A stretch of 64,000 nt of DNA from Roseivirga sp. UBA6061 (GTDB taxonomy: Bacteria > Bacteroidota > Bacteroidia > Cytophagales > Cyclobacteriaceae): NCBI GenBank assembly GCA_002427745.1, contig DIYF01000155.1, positions 1 to 64,000 of the forward strand. Direction: 5' to 3'. A model generated the notes under the pieces. That model had not been told where the DNA came from, made no database searches, and saw only the letters and a list, made by a program, of their open reading frames with translations. Position numbers and translations under genes: made by a program. Every line of letters begins with the position of its first letter. Position 1 is the stretch's first letter. Below, in pieces: positions 45,319 to 55,100 of the stretch.

Positions 45319-45350
45319 AAAAAACGAGTAAGCCATGATTTTACTCGTTT
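45319..45350 (-). terminator. Leader terminator-like hairpin upstream of the LytTR gene
   Basis: AAACGAGTAA (45322-45331) pairs with TTACTCGTTT (45341-45350), a perfect 10-bp stem. Read on the minus strand it is followed by a T-run. It lies about 120 bases upstream of the LytTR start, in the divergent gap shared with the DUF697 gene, so it could attenuate a long LytTR leader. Confidence 0.5.
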
Positions 45351-45467
45351 GTTTGTACTATTCACGCAAAAGGACTAACCATTGAACAAAATAGATTTCA
45401 TAATATGTGATTATTGGGCAATAAATTGTAGCTTTAGCAAGCACACTTACTATCAAATACCAAAACC

Positions 45468-46004
45468 ATGGCTAGAACAGCAACCACCACCAAATCAACG
45501 ACAAAAGAAAGCCCTGTAGCAGAGGCTGTTGAAAACATCGACAACAACATCGATCAGCAAGTTGACGCAATCATTAAGAAATACTCAGGCATTTCAATTA
45601 CCTCAGGTTTCATTCCTGTACCACTTTTAGACATTGGCGCACTAGTGGCAGTGCAGGTAAAAATGATCAGAGAAATAGGAAAGCTTCACGGACTTGACCT
45701 TCCTAAAGATTATGGCAAATCAATCGCATTGAATGCCGTGGCAGCTTCTCCATTGGCTGCTGTCGGACGCAGTATTTTAAAGCTTGTACCCGTGCTGGGA
45801 TCAGCTCTGGGAGCCTTTTCTTTCCATGCCTATGCCGCAGCCTCTACGCATGCCCACGGAAAAGTTTTCCATCAGGCTTTTAAAAGCGGAGGAAGTACTT
45901 TAGACCATACATGGGAAGGACTTAAAGATTCATATGAGTCAATTTTTTCCAGGGTCCTGCCAGCTAAAAAAGCTGAGGCGCAAGCACAGGCAAAGGCTGC
46001 CTAA
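45468..46004 (+). CDS. DUF697-family protein
   Basis: This 178-residue protein has a Thr/Lys-rich N-terminus and a DUF697 core: DAIIKKYSGISITSG, PVPLLDIGALVAVQVKMIRE and LVPVLGSALGAFSFHAYAA. The last two are hydrophobic and probably membrane-inserted. Its tail is Ala/Lys-rich. DUF697 domains also occur in YcjF-like and GTPase-linked membrane proteins, but function is unknown. A small membrane protein gene follows after 77 bases. Confidence 0.8.
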   Translation: MARTATTTKSTTKESPVAEAVENIDNNIDQQVDAIIKKYSGISITSGFIPVPLLDIGALVAVQVKMIREIGKLHGLDLPKDYGKSIALNAVAASPLAAVGRSILKLVPVLGSALGAFSFHAYAAASTHAHGKVFHQAFKSGGSTLDHTWEGLKDSYESIFSRVLPAKKAEAQAQAKAA

Positions 46005-46081
46005 AGATTCAGTCTGATATTTATGAATTCCACACAGAACCTAATCGGGAGTGTGAACAAAATTAAAGAGAGGAGCAGGAT

Positions 46082-46246
46082 ATGGTGACGACTATTTTAC
46101 TCGTGCTATATCTGCTTTTCTCGTTTTTTGTGGCACTTCTTTTACAGAGTAAGAAAAGAAGCTTCTGGCTTATGTTCTTACTGTCCTTAGGACTTACGCC
46201 TTTGGTTGTAGGTGCCTTTGGTTTGGTTTTTTCAAAAGAGGACTGA
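46082..46246 (+). CDS. Small two-helix membrane protein
   Basis: This 54-residue frame has an AGGAG ribosome-binding site a few bases upstream of its ATG. The protein has two hydrophobic helices (about 4-21 and 29-49) joined by the basic turn QSKKRSFW, and it ends in FSKED. The KRSFW and LTPLVVG segments look like a pattern seen in small Bacteroidota membrane proteins, but I cannot name a function. It lies between the DUF697 gene and the exporter gene on the same strand. Confidence 0.6.
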   Translation: MVTTILLVLYLLFSFFVALLLQSKKRSFWLMFLLSLGLTPLVVGAFGLVFSKED

Positions 46247-46476
46247 GCTGATCTTTTAAATTACCGGCATCTGTACTGATCACTCAAGAGAGCTGAAGAG
46301 ACTTCTTTGCGGTGAGTCTGACTTTAATATGATGCCCGTGTTTTGATCTTTCCGGCTTGTGTCTGTTTTGATAACGGATTTCTCCATCATCATTTTTTAC
46401 TTACCAGTTTTCCGAAGGAATAGCGCTTCGAAATAGTCGGTTCTCACTGGTTAATAATCAGGCGCTATATATAAAT

Positions 46477-48138
46477 ATGATCTTTTCTGATAAGAAAATA
46501 CACCTCATTGAGCTGTTTAGACGAGAGTCAGATTTAAAGCTGCTGCCTCTGATTGGGATAAGTGTATTGTCTGGTGCGAGTAATGCTGCACTGCTTGCTA
46601 CCATTAACAGAGCTACCACCAATGGTGACAATAGAAGTGATGACTTAAGACTGATGTTCATGAGTGCCCTGTGCATTGCTATTTTCATCATTACCAAGAA
46701 GTATGTGTTGAGAAGGGGCGTGTTCTTTGTCGAGGAACTGGTAAGAAAAGTAAGGATTCGTATTGTTAACAAAATCAGGCATTCTGAGCTGTTGATGATG
46801 GAGCAGATGGGGTCATCTGACATCTATGCCAGGATCACAAAAGATGCAGTTTCAGTTTCCCACTCTGCTGAAATACTGAGCAATGGCTTTCAGTCGCTCA
46901 TCATGGTCATTTTTAGTGTGATCTATGTGGCATTTCTTTCCATCCCTTCCTTTTTGATTATGATCTTATACTTCGTGCTTGGGGTATATGCTTATATGCG
47001 ATTGAGCAAGGTGGCCAACAAGCTGCTTCAGAAGGCAACTAAGCGTGAAGAGGCCTTTTTTGAAACACTGGATTCAGTACTTCATGGTTTCAAGGAGATC
47101 AAGGTCAACAAGAAAAAGAATGACAGCGTCTACAAACGATTTGTCAAAGTCACCAATGAGACCAAGGAATTGTATATGGGGGCTAATTATAAGTTCATTA
47201 CCAGTTACCTCTTTGCGCAGTCTTTCTTCTATATTTTGCTGACCGTCATCATTTTCGTGCTCCCTATGTATTATGAGGTGGCCAATGCGAATGTCGTCAA
47301 GATCTCTTCTGCTATACTTTTTATCGTAGGACCTATGGAGACTTTTGTTTCTGCCGTGCCTTTTGTTATGAGTGCCAATGTGGCTGCGGGTAACATTGCC
47401 ACACTGGAAGAAAAACTGGAATCGAACCTCAAGGCGGAAGAACTCGAACATCTCAATGATCCTGATTATGAGGTAGAACCACTGCCATTTGAAAAAGCCG
47501 TAACCCTTAGCAATGTTGCTTTTCAATACCCTAACGATGGTTTTTCAGCCGGACCTATCTCCCTGACAATACCCAAAGGTGAGATTACTTTTCTGTCAGG
47601 CGGAAATGGCGCAGGTAAATCGACCTTTTTAAAGCTTATAGCTGGGTTGTATTACCCGAAATCAGGCACCATTAAGGTAGATGATACCAGGATAAAGGCC
47701 AGTAACTATGCGAATCACAGGGAACTGTTCTCAGTGATCTTTACCGACTTCTATCTTTTTGAGCGCTTATACGGGCTTGAAGAAGCCGATCAGGAAAAGG
47801 TAAATGATTTGCTTAAAACCATGGGGATCAATGATAAGACACAAGTCATTGATAGTAAAGTTACAGAGAGAAATCTCTCTACCGGGCAGAAGAAAAGACT
47901 GGCCCTGGTGATTTCTCTACTGGAGGATAAGGCCATCTATGTATTTGATGAGGTGGCTGCTGATCAGGATCCTGTTTTCAAAAAGTACTTCTACACAGAA
48001 CTGCTGGGAGAAATGAAAAAGCAGGGTAAGACGGTCATGGTGGTAACACACGATGATTTCTACTTTGATGTATGTGACAATCATTACAAACTCAGGGATG
48101 GTGAGTTGGTAATTACCAAATCGAACGGAAAGGCATGA
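46477..48138 (+). CDS. Cyclic-peptide-type ABC exporter (fused membrane and ATPase domains)
   Basis: This 553-residue half-transporter has six membrane helices (about residues 20-300) and a C-terminal ATPase. Walker A is SGGNGAGKST, the signature loop is NLSTGQKKRLAL (in place of LSGGQ), Walker B is AIYVFDEVAADQDP, and the switch histidine lies in VVTHDD. The DEVAADQDP ending and the overall layout match the PvdE/SyrD cyclic peptide exporter family, which moves siderophores and lipopeptides. Its stop overlaps the SPFH gene, and the megasynthases follow, so it is the probable exporter of the cluster product. Confidence 0.88.
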   Translation: MIFSDKKIHLIELFRRESDLKLLPLIGISVLSGASNAALLATINRATTNGDNRSDDLRLMFMSALCIAIFIITKKYVLRRGVFFVEELVRKVRIRIVNKIRHSELLMMEQMGSSDIYARITKDAVSVSHSAEILSNGFQSLIMVIFSVIYVAFLSIPSFLIMILYFVLGVYAYMRLSKVANKLLQKATKREEAFFETLDSVLHGFKEIKVNKKKNDSVYKRFVKVTNETKELYMGANYKFITSYLFAQSFFYILLTVIIFVLPMYYEVANANVVKISSAILFIVGPMETFVSAVPFVMSANVAAGNIATLEEKLESNLKAEELEHLNDPDYEVEPLPFEKAVTLSNVAFQYPNDGFSAGPISLTIPKGEITFLSGGNGAGKSTFLKLIAGLYYPKSGTIKVDDTRIKASNYANHRELFSVIFTDFYLFERLYGLEEADQEKVNDLLKTMGINDKTQVIDSKVTERNLSTGQKKRLALVISLLEDKAIYVFDEVAADQDPVFKKYFYTELLGEMKKQGKTVMVVTHDDFYFDVCDNHYKLRDGELVITKSNGKA

Positions 48139-49043
48139 AAAAACTAAAGAAGATACTGCGAAAGAGATTACTGGGCTTTGTGGTGTTCCTGATGGTCATG
48201 ATAGTGATTGCCCTGGCAATTGCACCAAGCGTAGTGAAGGTAGTAGGAGCAGGACAGGCAGCTGTGCTCTATAAAACTCTGAGGGGAGGAACTGTAACCA
48301 AACCTTACGGTACTTATGGGGAAGGCATCCATATCATTTATCCCTGGGATGCATTTTACATCTATGATGTTCGGATACAAGAGAAGAATACCACCATTGA
48401 TGTCATTACCAAAGACGGGCTTACCCTGGCAGTTGAGATTTCGGTGCGTTTCCACCCGAATGTGAGTACCCTGGGTTTACTGCACAAGTACATTGGCCCT
48501 GATTACGTGGAGAAGGTAATTGCTCCGGAAATTGAAGCGACAACGCGCGATGTGATCGGTTTGCAGGATCTGGATTCTCTCTATTCAGACAAAAGGGCTG
48601 AGATTCAGGCCAAAATCAGTTCGATAGCTCTCAGAGCTATCAACAACCAAAATGCCCTGAAGAATAATGAAATGCTTCTGGGGCCTGTAGAGCGCAATGA
48701 TTTTGAGCCCGGAAGGATTCAGGACTATATCATCTTTGAAGAACTATTCATCAAAAACATCTCTATTCCAGCTGCTGTACGCGCCAAGATCGAGGAGAAA
48801 ATCATAGCAGAACAAGAGCTTAGAAGGTATGAATACCTGATTGCTTCAGAACTCAAGGAGAAGGAGAGAAAGCTTATTGAAGCCCAGGGAATCAAGCTTT
48901 TTGAAGACTCCTCTGCCATTAGTATTCTCAAGTGGCGATCCATCATGGCTACCGAAGAACTATCCAAATCCCCCAATTCCAAGATCATCCTGATCGGAAC
49001 GGATGAAAACCTGCCAATTATCCTAAACGGAGATAAGAATTAG
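48135..49043 (+). CDS. SPFH/band-7 (prohibitin-like) membrane protein
   Basis: This 302-residue protein has one N-terminal membrane helix (about residues 12-32) after a strongly basic start. An SPFH domain (about 37-230) follows, including the GYG-like block YGEGIHIIYPWDAFYIYD. A charged coiled coil (AKIEEKIIAEQELRRYEY to about 270) comes next. Such proteins form ring or cage oligomers at membranes. The start overlaps the exporter stop by four bases, and the first megasynthase starts 58 bases after its stop, so it is probably expressed with the cluster. Its role there is unknown. Confidence 0.82.
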   Translation: MKKLKKILRKRLLGFVVFLMVMIVIALAIAPSVVKVVGAGQAAVLYKTLRGGTVTKPYGTYGEGIHIIYPWDAFYIYDVRIQEKNTTIDVITKDGLTLAVEISVRFHPNVSTLGLLHKYIGPDYVEKVIAPEIEATTRDVIGLQDLDSLYSDKRAEIQAKISSIALRAINNQNALKNNEMLLGPVERNDFEPGRIQDYIIFEELFIKNISIPAAVRAKIEEKIIAEQELRRYEYLIASELKEKERKLIEAQGIKLFEDSSAISILKWRSIMATEELSKSPNSKIILIGTDENLPIILNGDKN

Positions 49044-49101
49044 GTGGTTTTTTAGGATAAAATTGAGTAATTAGTAATAAAAGAGGTGTAGAAGTCCACG
49101 G

Positions 49102-52100
49102 ATGAAAGACATTCAACCAAATGACAATTTGGTTTCATTGCTGAAACGAAGGTCTGATTTTCAGAAAGATCAGGTATTGTATCGCTTTGTTCAGGATGAT
49201 GATGGCTCAGTACTCGAACTCACTGCCCGTGGCCTGGAAGAGCGGGCTATGGCCGTAGCCCTTCAACTTAAAAAGTGTGCTGGCAAAGGTGATCGGGCAC
49301 TGCTGATGTACAACTCTGGTTTTGAGTTTGTTGTCGCCTTTTTCGGTTGTCTATATGCGCAGGTCATAGCCGTACCCGTTTATCCACCCAAGAGAAATCA
49401 AAAGATCAACCGGCTCCAGTCTATTATCACAGATGCAGATGTGAAGGTGGTGCTGGCTACCGGAAAGATTCAGAAACAGGTTCTGGCAGGGAATAATGAA
49501 AGGTTGATACAATCCACCTGGATAGACACTGAGGGGGTATCTCAGGAAGTCGAAAGAGAAAGCTTTGAATATCCTTCCATTATCATGGAAGATGTGATGT
49601 TTCTGCAATATACCTCAGGCTCTACAGGAAGCCCGAAAGGAGTAGCGGTAACACACAATAATATCATGGCCAACGAGTCAGTGATCTATGAAGCCTGGGA
49701 AATGGAAAAGGGCAGTCATTATGTGAGCTGGCTTCCCTACTTCCATGATATGGGACTTATTGGAGCGATAGTACAATCTCTATACGCCAACATGCCGCTC
49801 ACGCTGATGAACCCAGCCTACTTTCTCAGAAAGCCAGTACGCTGGTTAAAGGCCATCAGTGATAATAAAGCAACCGTCAGTGGCGGGCCTAATTTTGCCT
49901 ATGACCTTTGTGTAGATAACATTAAGGATGAGGACCTTGAAGGGATTGACCTGAGTAGCTGGCGATGTGCTTACAATGGAGCAGAGCCTGTTTCGGCCAG
50001 AACCCTGAGGCGTTTTGCTGAACGCTTCGCCAAATACGGATTCAAAAATGAAGCCCTCTATCCCGGCTACGGTATGGCAGAAGCCACCCTTCTGATCAGT
50101 GGAAACCTGAATGAGTATGGCCCCAAATGGCTCACGGTAGATAAGAAAGCTTTTCAGGAGGGAAAGGCAGTTGAGCAGGAAAGCAGTGAAGAGACTATTG
50201 AAGTCGTCTCCTGTGGTCGTATCTGGCAGAATCATCAGGCCAGAATAGTGAACCCTGATACACTTGAACTCTGTGCCAAAGATGAGATAGGAGAGCTTTG
50301 GTTCCAGGGAGGAAGCGTGGCCATTGGCTATTGGGAGAACCCGGAGAAGACAAAAGAAACATTTGAAGCCTACATCAAAGATACAGGCGAGGGTCCGTTT
50401 TTGAGAACCGGAGACCTGGCCTTTATCAGGGATGAAGAAATCTATATAACCGGCCGGTTGAAGGATCTGTTGGTAATCCGTGGGCGCAATTACTACCCTC
50501 AGGACCTTGAATTTGCCTGTAGTCAAAGTCACGAGTCATTGGTTGCCAACAGTACTGCTGCTTTTTCGGTAGATACCGAAGCAGGTGAGCAACTGGTGAT
50601 TGTGCAGGAGGTGACCAGAACTGCGATCCGCTCTGTCAATGCAGAAGAGGTCTTTGAGGCCATTGTATCAAATATATCTGCCGAATACGAACTCTCGGTT
50701 TATGACATTGTTCTACTGATTCCCGGTAGAATTCTCAAAACATCAAGTGGCAAAATTCAGCGTCAGGGTAACAAGAAGGCTTATTTATCCGGTGAGTTTG
50801 AGCCTATAGCCCAATGGAGAAATCAAGAGATTTTACCCGAGTCCGGTGATCCGGAAGATAGCGCTGAGACAACTACTCTGGATGAGGTCCAGCTTCATAA
50901 CTGGATGAAAACCAAAATCGGAGAGCTCGTCAATACGCCTGCTCATCGCATTCAGGTCCATAAAGAGTTCAATGCCTTTGGTATGGATTCAGTGGCAGCT
51001 ATTCAGCTGAGTAATGATTTAAGTACGCTTCTCAATAGAGATGTTCCTCCCAATCTGGTATATGATTACCCCTCCATAGCACAGTTGTCTGCCCATTTGC
51101 TGGGATTAGGTGATCATCCCTTCATCCAAACAGAAAGAAAAGAAGGGCGCAAGGACGTGGCCATCATAGCTATGAGCGGCCGTTTCCCCGGAGCCGGGAA
51201 TATTGAGGAGTTTGAAGAGCTTCTGTTCAAGGGTATCAATGCCATCAGTACTCCGGGAGAGTCTCTGGCCATGGATGATGACCCGAGGGATATTTCTTAC
51301 CGCTCCGGTTATCTTCAGGAGGTAGATAAATTTGATGCGGGCTTCTTCGAAATATCTCCTAAAGAAGCTAAGGCCATTGATCCACAACAACGGCTGTTAC
51401 TTGAGCTGAGTTACGAAACATTTCAGAGGGCCGGATACGCTACGGAAAGTCTCAAACGATCCAATACGGGCGTTTTCATAGGTGTAAGCAACTTCGACTA
51501 CGCTGAATTAAGTATCAGGAACCGTGAGCATAAGAGTGCTTATTTCGGAACAGGCATTGCCTTGAGCACCACCGCCAACCGTCTGTCGTATTACTATGAT
51601 TTCAGAGGCCCCAGTATTGCGGTAGATACAGCCTGCTCATCTTCTTTGGTAGCTGTGCATCAGGCCGTTCAGAGTATAAGGAATGGAGAAAGTACCATGG
51701 CTTTGGCCGGTGGTGTGAACCTCATTCTGTCGGATAATGTGAACCAATACCTCGATGCAGGTACGCTTTTGGCCTCAGACGGTCACTGCAAAACCTTTGA
51801 TGCCTCTGCTGATGGCTATGTAAGGGGAGAGGGAGCCGGAGTATTACTCCTGAAGTCGAAAGAGCAGGCACTGAAAGATGGTGACAATATCCTGGCAGTA
51901 ATCAAAGGAAGTGCCGTTGCCCAGGATGGTCATAGCAATGGCATTCTGGCCCCGAATGGCGTAGCACAACAGAAGCTGATCCGGGAGGCGTTGCATGATG
52001 CCGCAGTTGATCCCGGTGAGATCAGCTATGTGGAATCACATGGAACGGGTACAGCCTTGGGAGACCCGATTGAGGTATCGGCCATCGACCAGGTTTATGG

Positions 52101-55100
52101 CCAGCAGCGAAAAGATGAGACTCCACTATTGGTTGGCTCTGTCAAGGCCAATATTGGTCATTTGGAATCTGCAGCAGGTATTGCCGGCCTGATCAAGACA
52201 GTGCTTTGCCTGAACAGAAAAGAGATTCCCGGGCAGGTACATTATAAAGAGCCGAACCCTAACATAGATTGGGGCAAAATGGCGGTTAAAATACCACAGA
52301 GAATTGAGCCTTTGAATAAGGGTACTCAGCCTCTGAAGGCAGCAGTAAGCTCTTTCGGTTTTGGAGGAACCATCTCTCATTTACTCCTGGAGGAGTATGA
52401 AAATCAGAATGAAGTTCAGGAAAAGGAAGACTCAAATGAGTCAGATGTACCGAGTCTCTTTCTGTTATCCGCCAGAGGGGAGGAAGCTCTAGTGGCTCAG
52501 GCTGATAAACTACAAAACCACATAGGAAACTATTTGGTTACAAATCTTAAAAATATTGCCTGTAGCTCTGCCCTAAGTAGAGATCATTTCTCTGACAGAC
52601 TGGTAGTTACGTGTCACAATGGTGATCAGTTTAAGTCTGGATTGAATGCATTTTTATCCGGGAAAGAGTCCGAATCAATTGTAAGACCACAAAGAGAATT
52701 CTATCAGGGTAAGAAGGCTTTTCTATTCACAGGTGGGGGAGCTCAGTATGCGGGCATGTGTGCTGAATACTATCAGGGTCAACCCGTCTTCAAGGCAGCC
52801 ATTGATGAATGTGTTCAGCTGTCTAAGGAATATCTGGAAGTTGATTTGAGCAAGATCTTGTTTGCTGAGGCAGATACTGAAGAAGAAACATTACTCCATC
52901 GCATTGACTATATGCAGCCTGCGTTGTTCTCCTTTGAGTATGCGATGAGTCGACTCTGGCAGTCCTGGGGAATAGAGCCCGATGTGCTTATTGGTCATAG
53001 TTTGGGAGAAATTGTAGCCGCCTGTGTGGCAGGCATCTTTAGTCTTGCCGATGGTCTCAAGCTGATTTGCCGAAGAGGGCAGCTCATGCAGAGTCTGCCT
53101 GCCGGTGGTGTCATGATCTCAATTCAGGCCGGTGCTGAGGAAGTGGCCCGTGTTATTGGTAAAGATAAGGATGCTGTTTCCATAGGAGTCATCAATGGCC
53201 CCACACAAACGGTGATTTCGGGTGAAAAAGAGAAGGCTGAGAGAGTAAGACTGGATTTCGATGCCAAAGGATTTAAGACAAAGGTTTTACAGGTATCACA
53301 TGCCTCGCATTCGGTGCTTATGAACCCGATTTTAGAAGCCTATGGCAAAGTGGTAGAGTCTGTCACCTTTCATAAACCCAAATATCAGCTCATTCAAAAC
53401 AGAGCAGATGAGGGCCTGGCTATCGATACAGCTGTCTATTGGATCAGTCATTTGAGAGATACGGTTGATTTTGCGGCCGGGGTCAGAGAATTGGAATCTC
53501 GGGGTATTGACGTATGCATAGAAGTAGGGCCCAACCCGGTTTTGCTGGGTATTGCCGGTAATTGCTATGAGGCCGGAGATCAGGTCACCTGGCTGCCTTC
53601 TTCCAGAGTGGGAGAATCCGGCACGGTATATCAGAGTATTGCTCAGTTATATGTAGAGGGAGAGCTTATTGACTGGGAAGCCTACTATGCACACGAGTCT
53701 GTCAGGAAAGTACCTTTGCCTACCTATGATTTTCAGCGTGAATCCTATTGGGTCAACACCTCGAAAAGCCTTTCCTCTGACAGAGGTGATTATTCAGGTC
53801 ATCCACTGCTCGGCTCAGAAATAAAGGTTGCCGGTAAAGAGGGGGTATTCGAGACCTTAGTGAGTCTCAAACATTTTCCTTACCTCAATGATCATCGGGT
53901 CTTTGACAGTGCACTCGTGCCTGCTGCGGCATTCTGTGAGATTATTCAGGCTTTTGTCCAGCAGTCATCATCACCTTACATACTTGAAGAAATCAACTTT
54001 GAAAGCCCGCTTTGGCTCGATAAGGACCATGAATATCGTTTACAGCTCATCCTGCAGAGCGCAGAGGAGGAACAACAGCAGTTTGAACTTTTCAGCAGTG
54101 TTGTAGGTGATGAAAGTACCTGGCAAAGTCACGCAAGAGGTGTTCTGGGTTCTCTGGAGCAGAGTAGGAAAGAGTCTACCGATCAGCTGCCACCGGTCAT
54201 CAATGGAGGCCTCAATGTGAATGAATTCTATGAAGCCTTTGCACTGAAAGGTATGGAGTACGGGGAGGCTTTTCAACCCGTCAAAGATATCTACCAAAAG
54301 ACGGATTCAATAATGGCCAGACTTCACTTGCCAAATGCGCTGGATGAAGAGAACCCTTATCAGGTACATCCTGTACTCCTTGATGGTGCTTTTCAGCTTA
54401 TGAGTGTCTTGTTCAGCGATATTGATAAAGCCTGTCTGCCATTTTCATTACAGGGCTATGAACTCCTGGGCAAGGCAAACAACGAGATTTGGGCAGAAGC
54501 CCGTCTTATCGAAGATGAGTCCCGGAATGAAGTGAAGTGTGCTGCCATTAGGTTCTGGGATACCGAAGGGAAACTTTTGGGAAGAATAGATAAGCTCTAT
54601 GTGAAAGAGGTCTCTTCGGCTATTCTGAGTGGTGAAGTAAAAACGGACTGGCTTTATGATTTGGAATGGAGGCCACTGAAAACAGGGAAGGTTCCTGATT
54701 TGAAAGACGAGAAGTGGCTGATTCTCGGGGCAGAAAATGAATCGAAAAAGGCCACGGAGCTGACAGAAAGCATTATAGCCAAAGGTGCAGAAGCAGTGAA
54801 ACTTGACTGGTCCGAGGCCAAAGCCAGATTGAATGATTTTGACAGAGTAGTCCGGTTGTGGGCTACGGATAGTAATCTGGAGATAGCAGCTCAGGCCGAA
54901 TCAAATGCCTTAAAAGGTCTGAACGAGCTACAGAGTTTGCTTAAGCTTCAGGCCGGGGGTGATCTGGACAGGCTGAAAACACTTTGTTGGATTACAGAAG
55001 GAATGGACAGTAATCCGGCACTGGCACCACTGTGGGGACTGGGGCGCGTATTCATGCAGGAACATAGTGACATATCAATGCAGCTTCTCGATATAAATTC

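Noticed and set aside
45117..45365. 82-residue minus-strand frame overlapping the LytTR start
   Set aside because: It runs across the hairpin and dyad and into the LytTR gene in another frame, with no family features.
46023..46088. 21-residue frame overlapping the start of the small membrane protein gene
   Set aside because: Too short, no ribosome-binding site, and the overlapping 54-residue frame has much better support.
49846..50532. 228-residue minus-strand frame within the FAAL domain
   Set aside because: Antisense to an intact FAAL coding region and without recognisable motifs.
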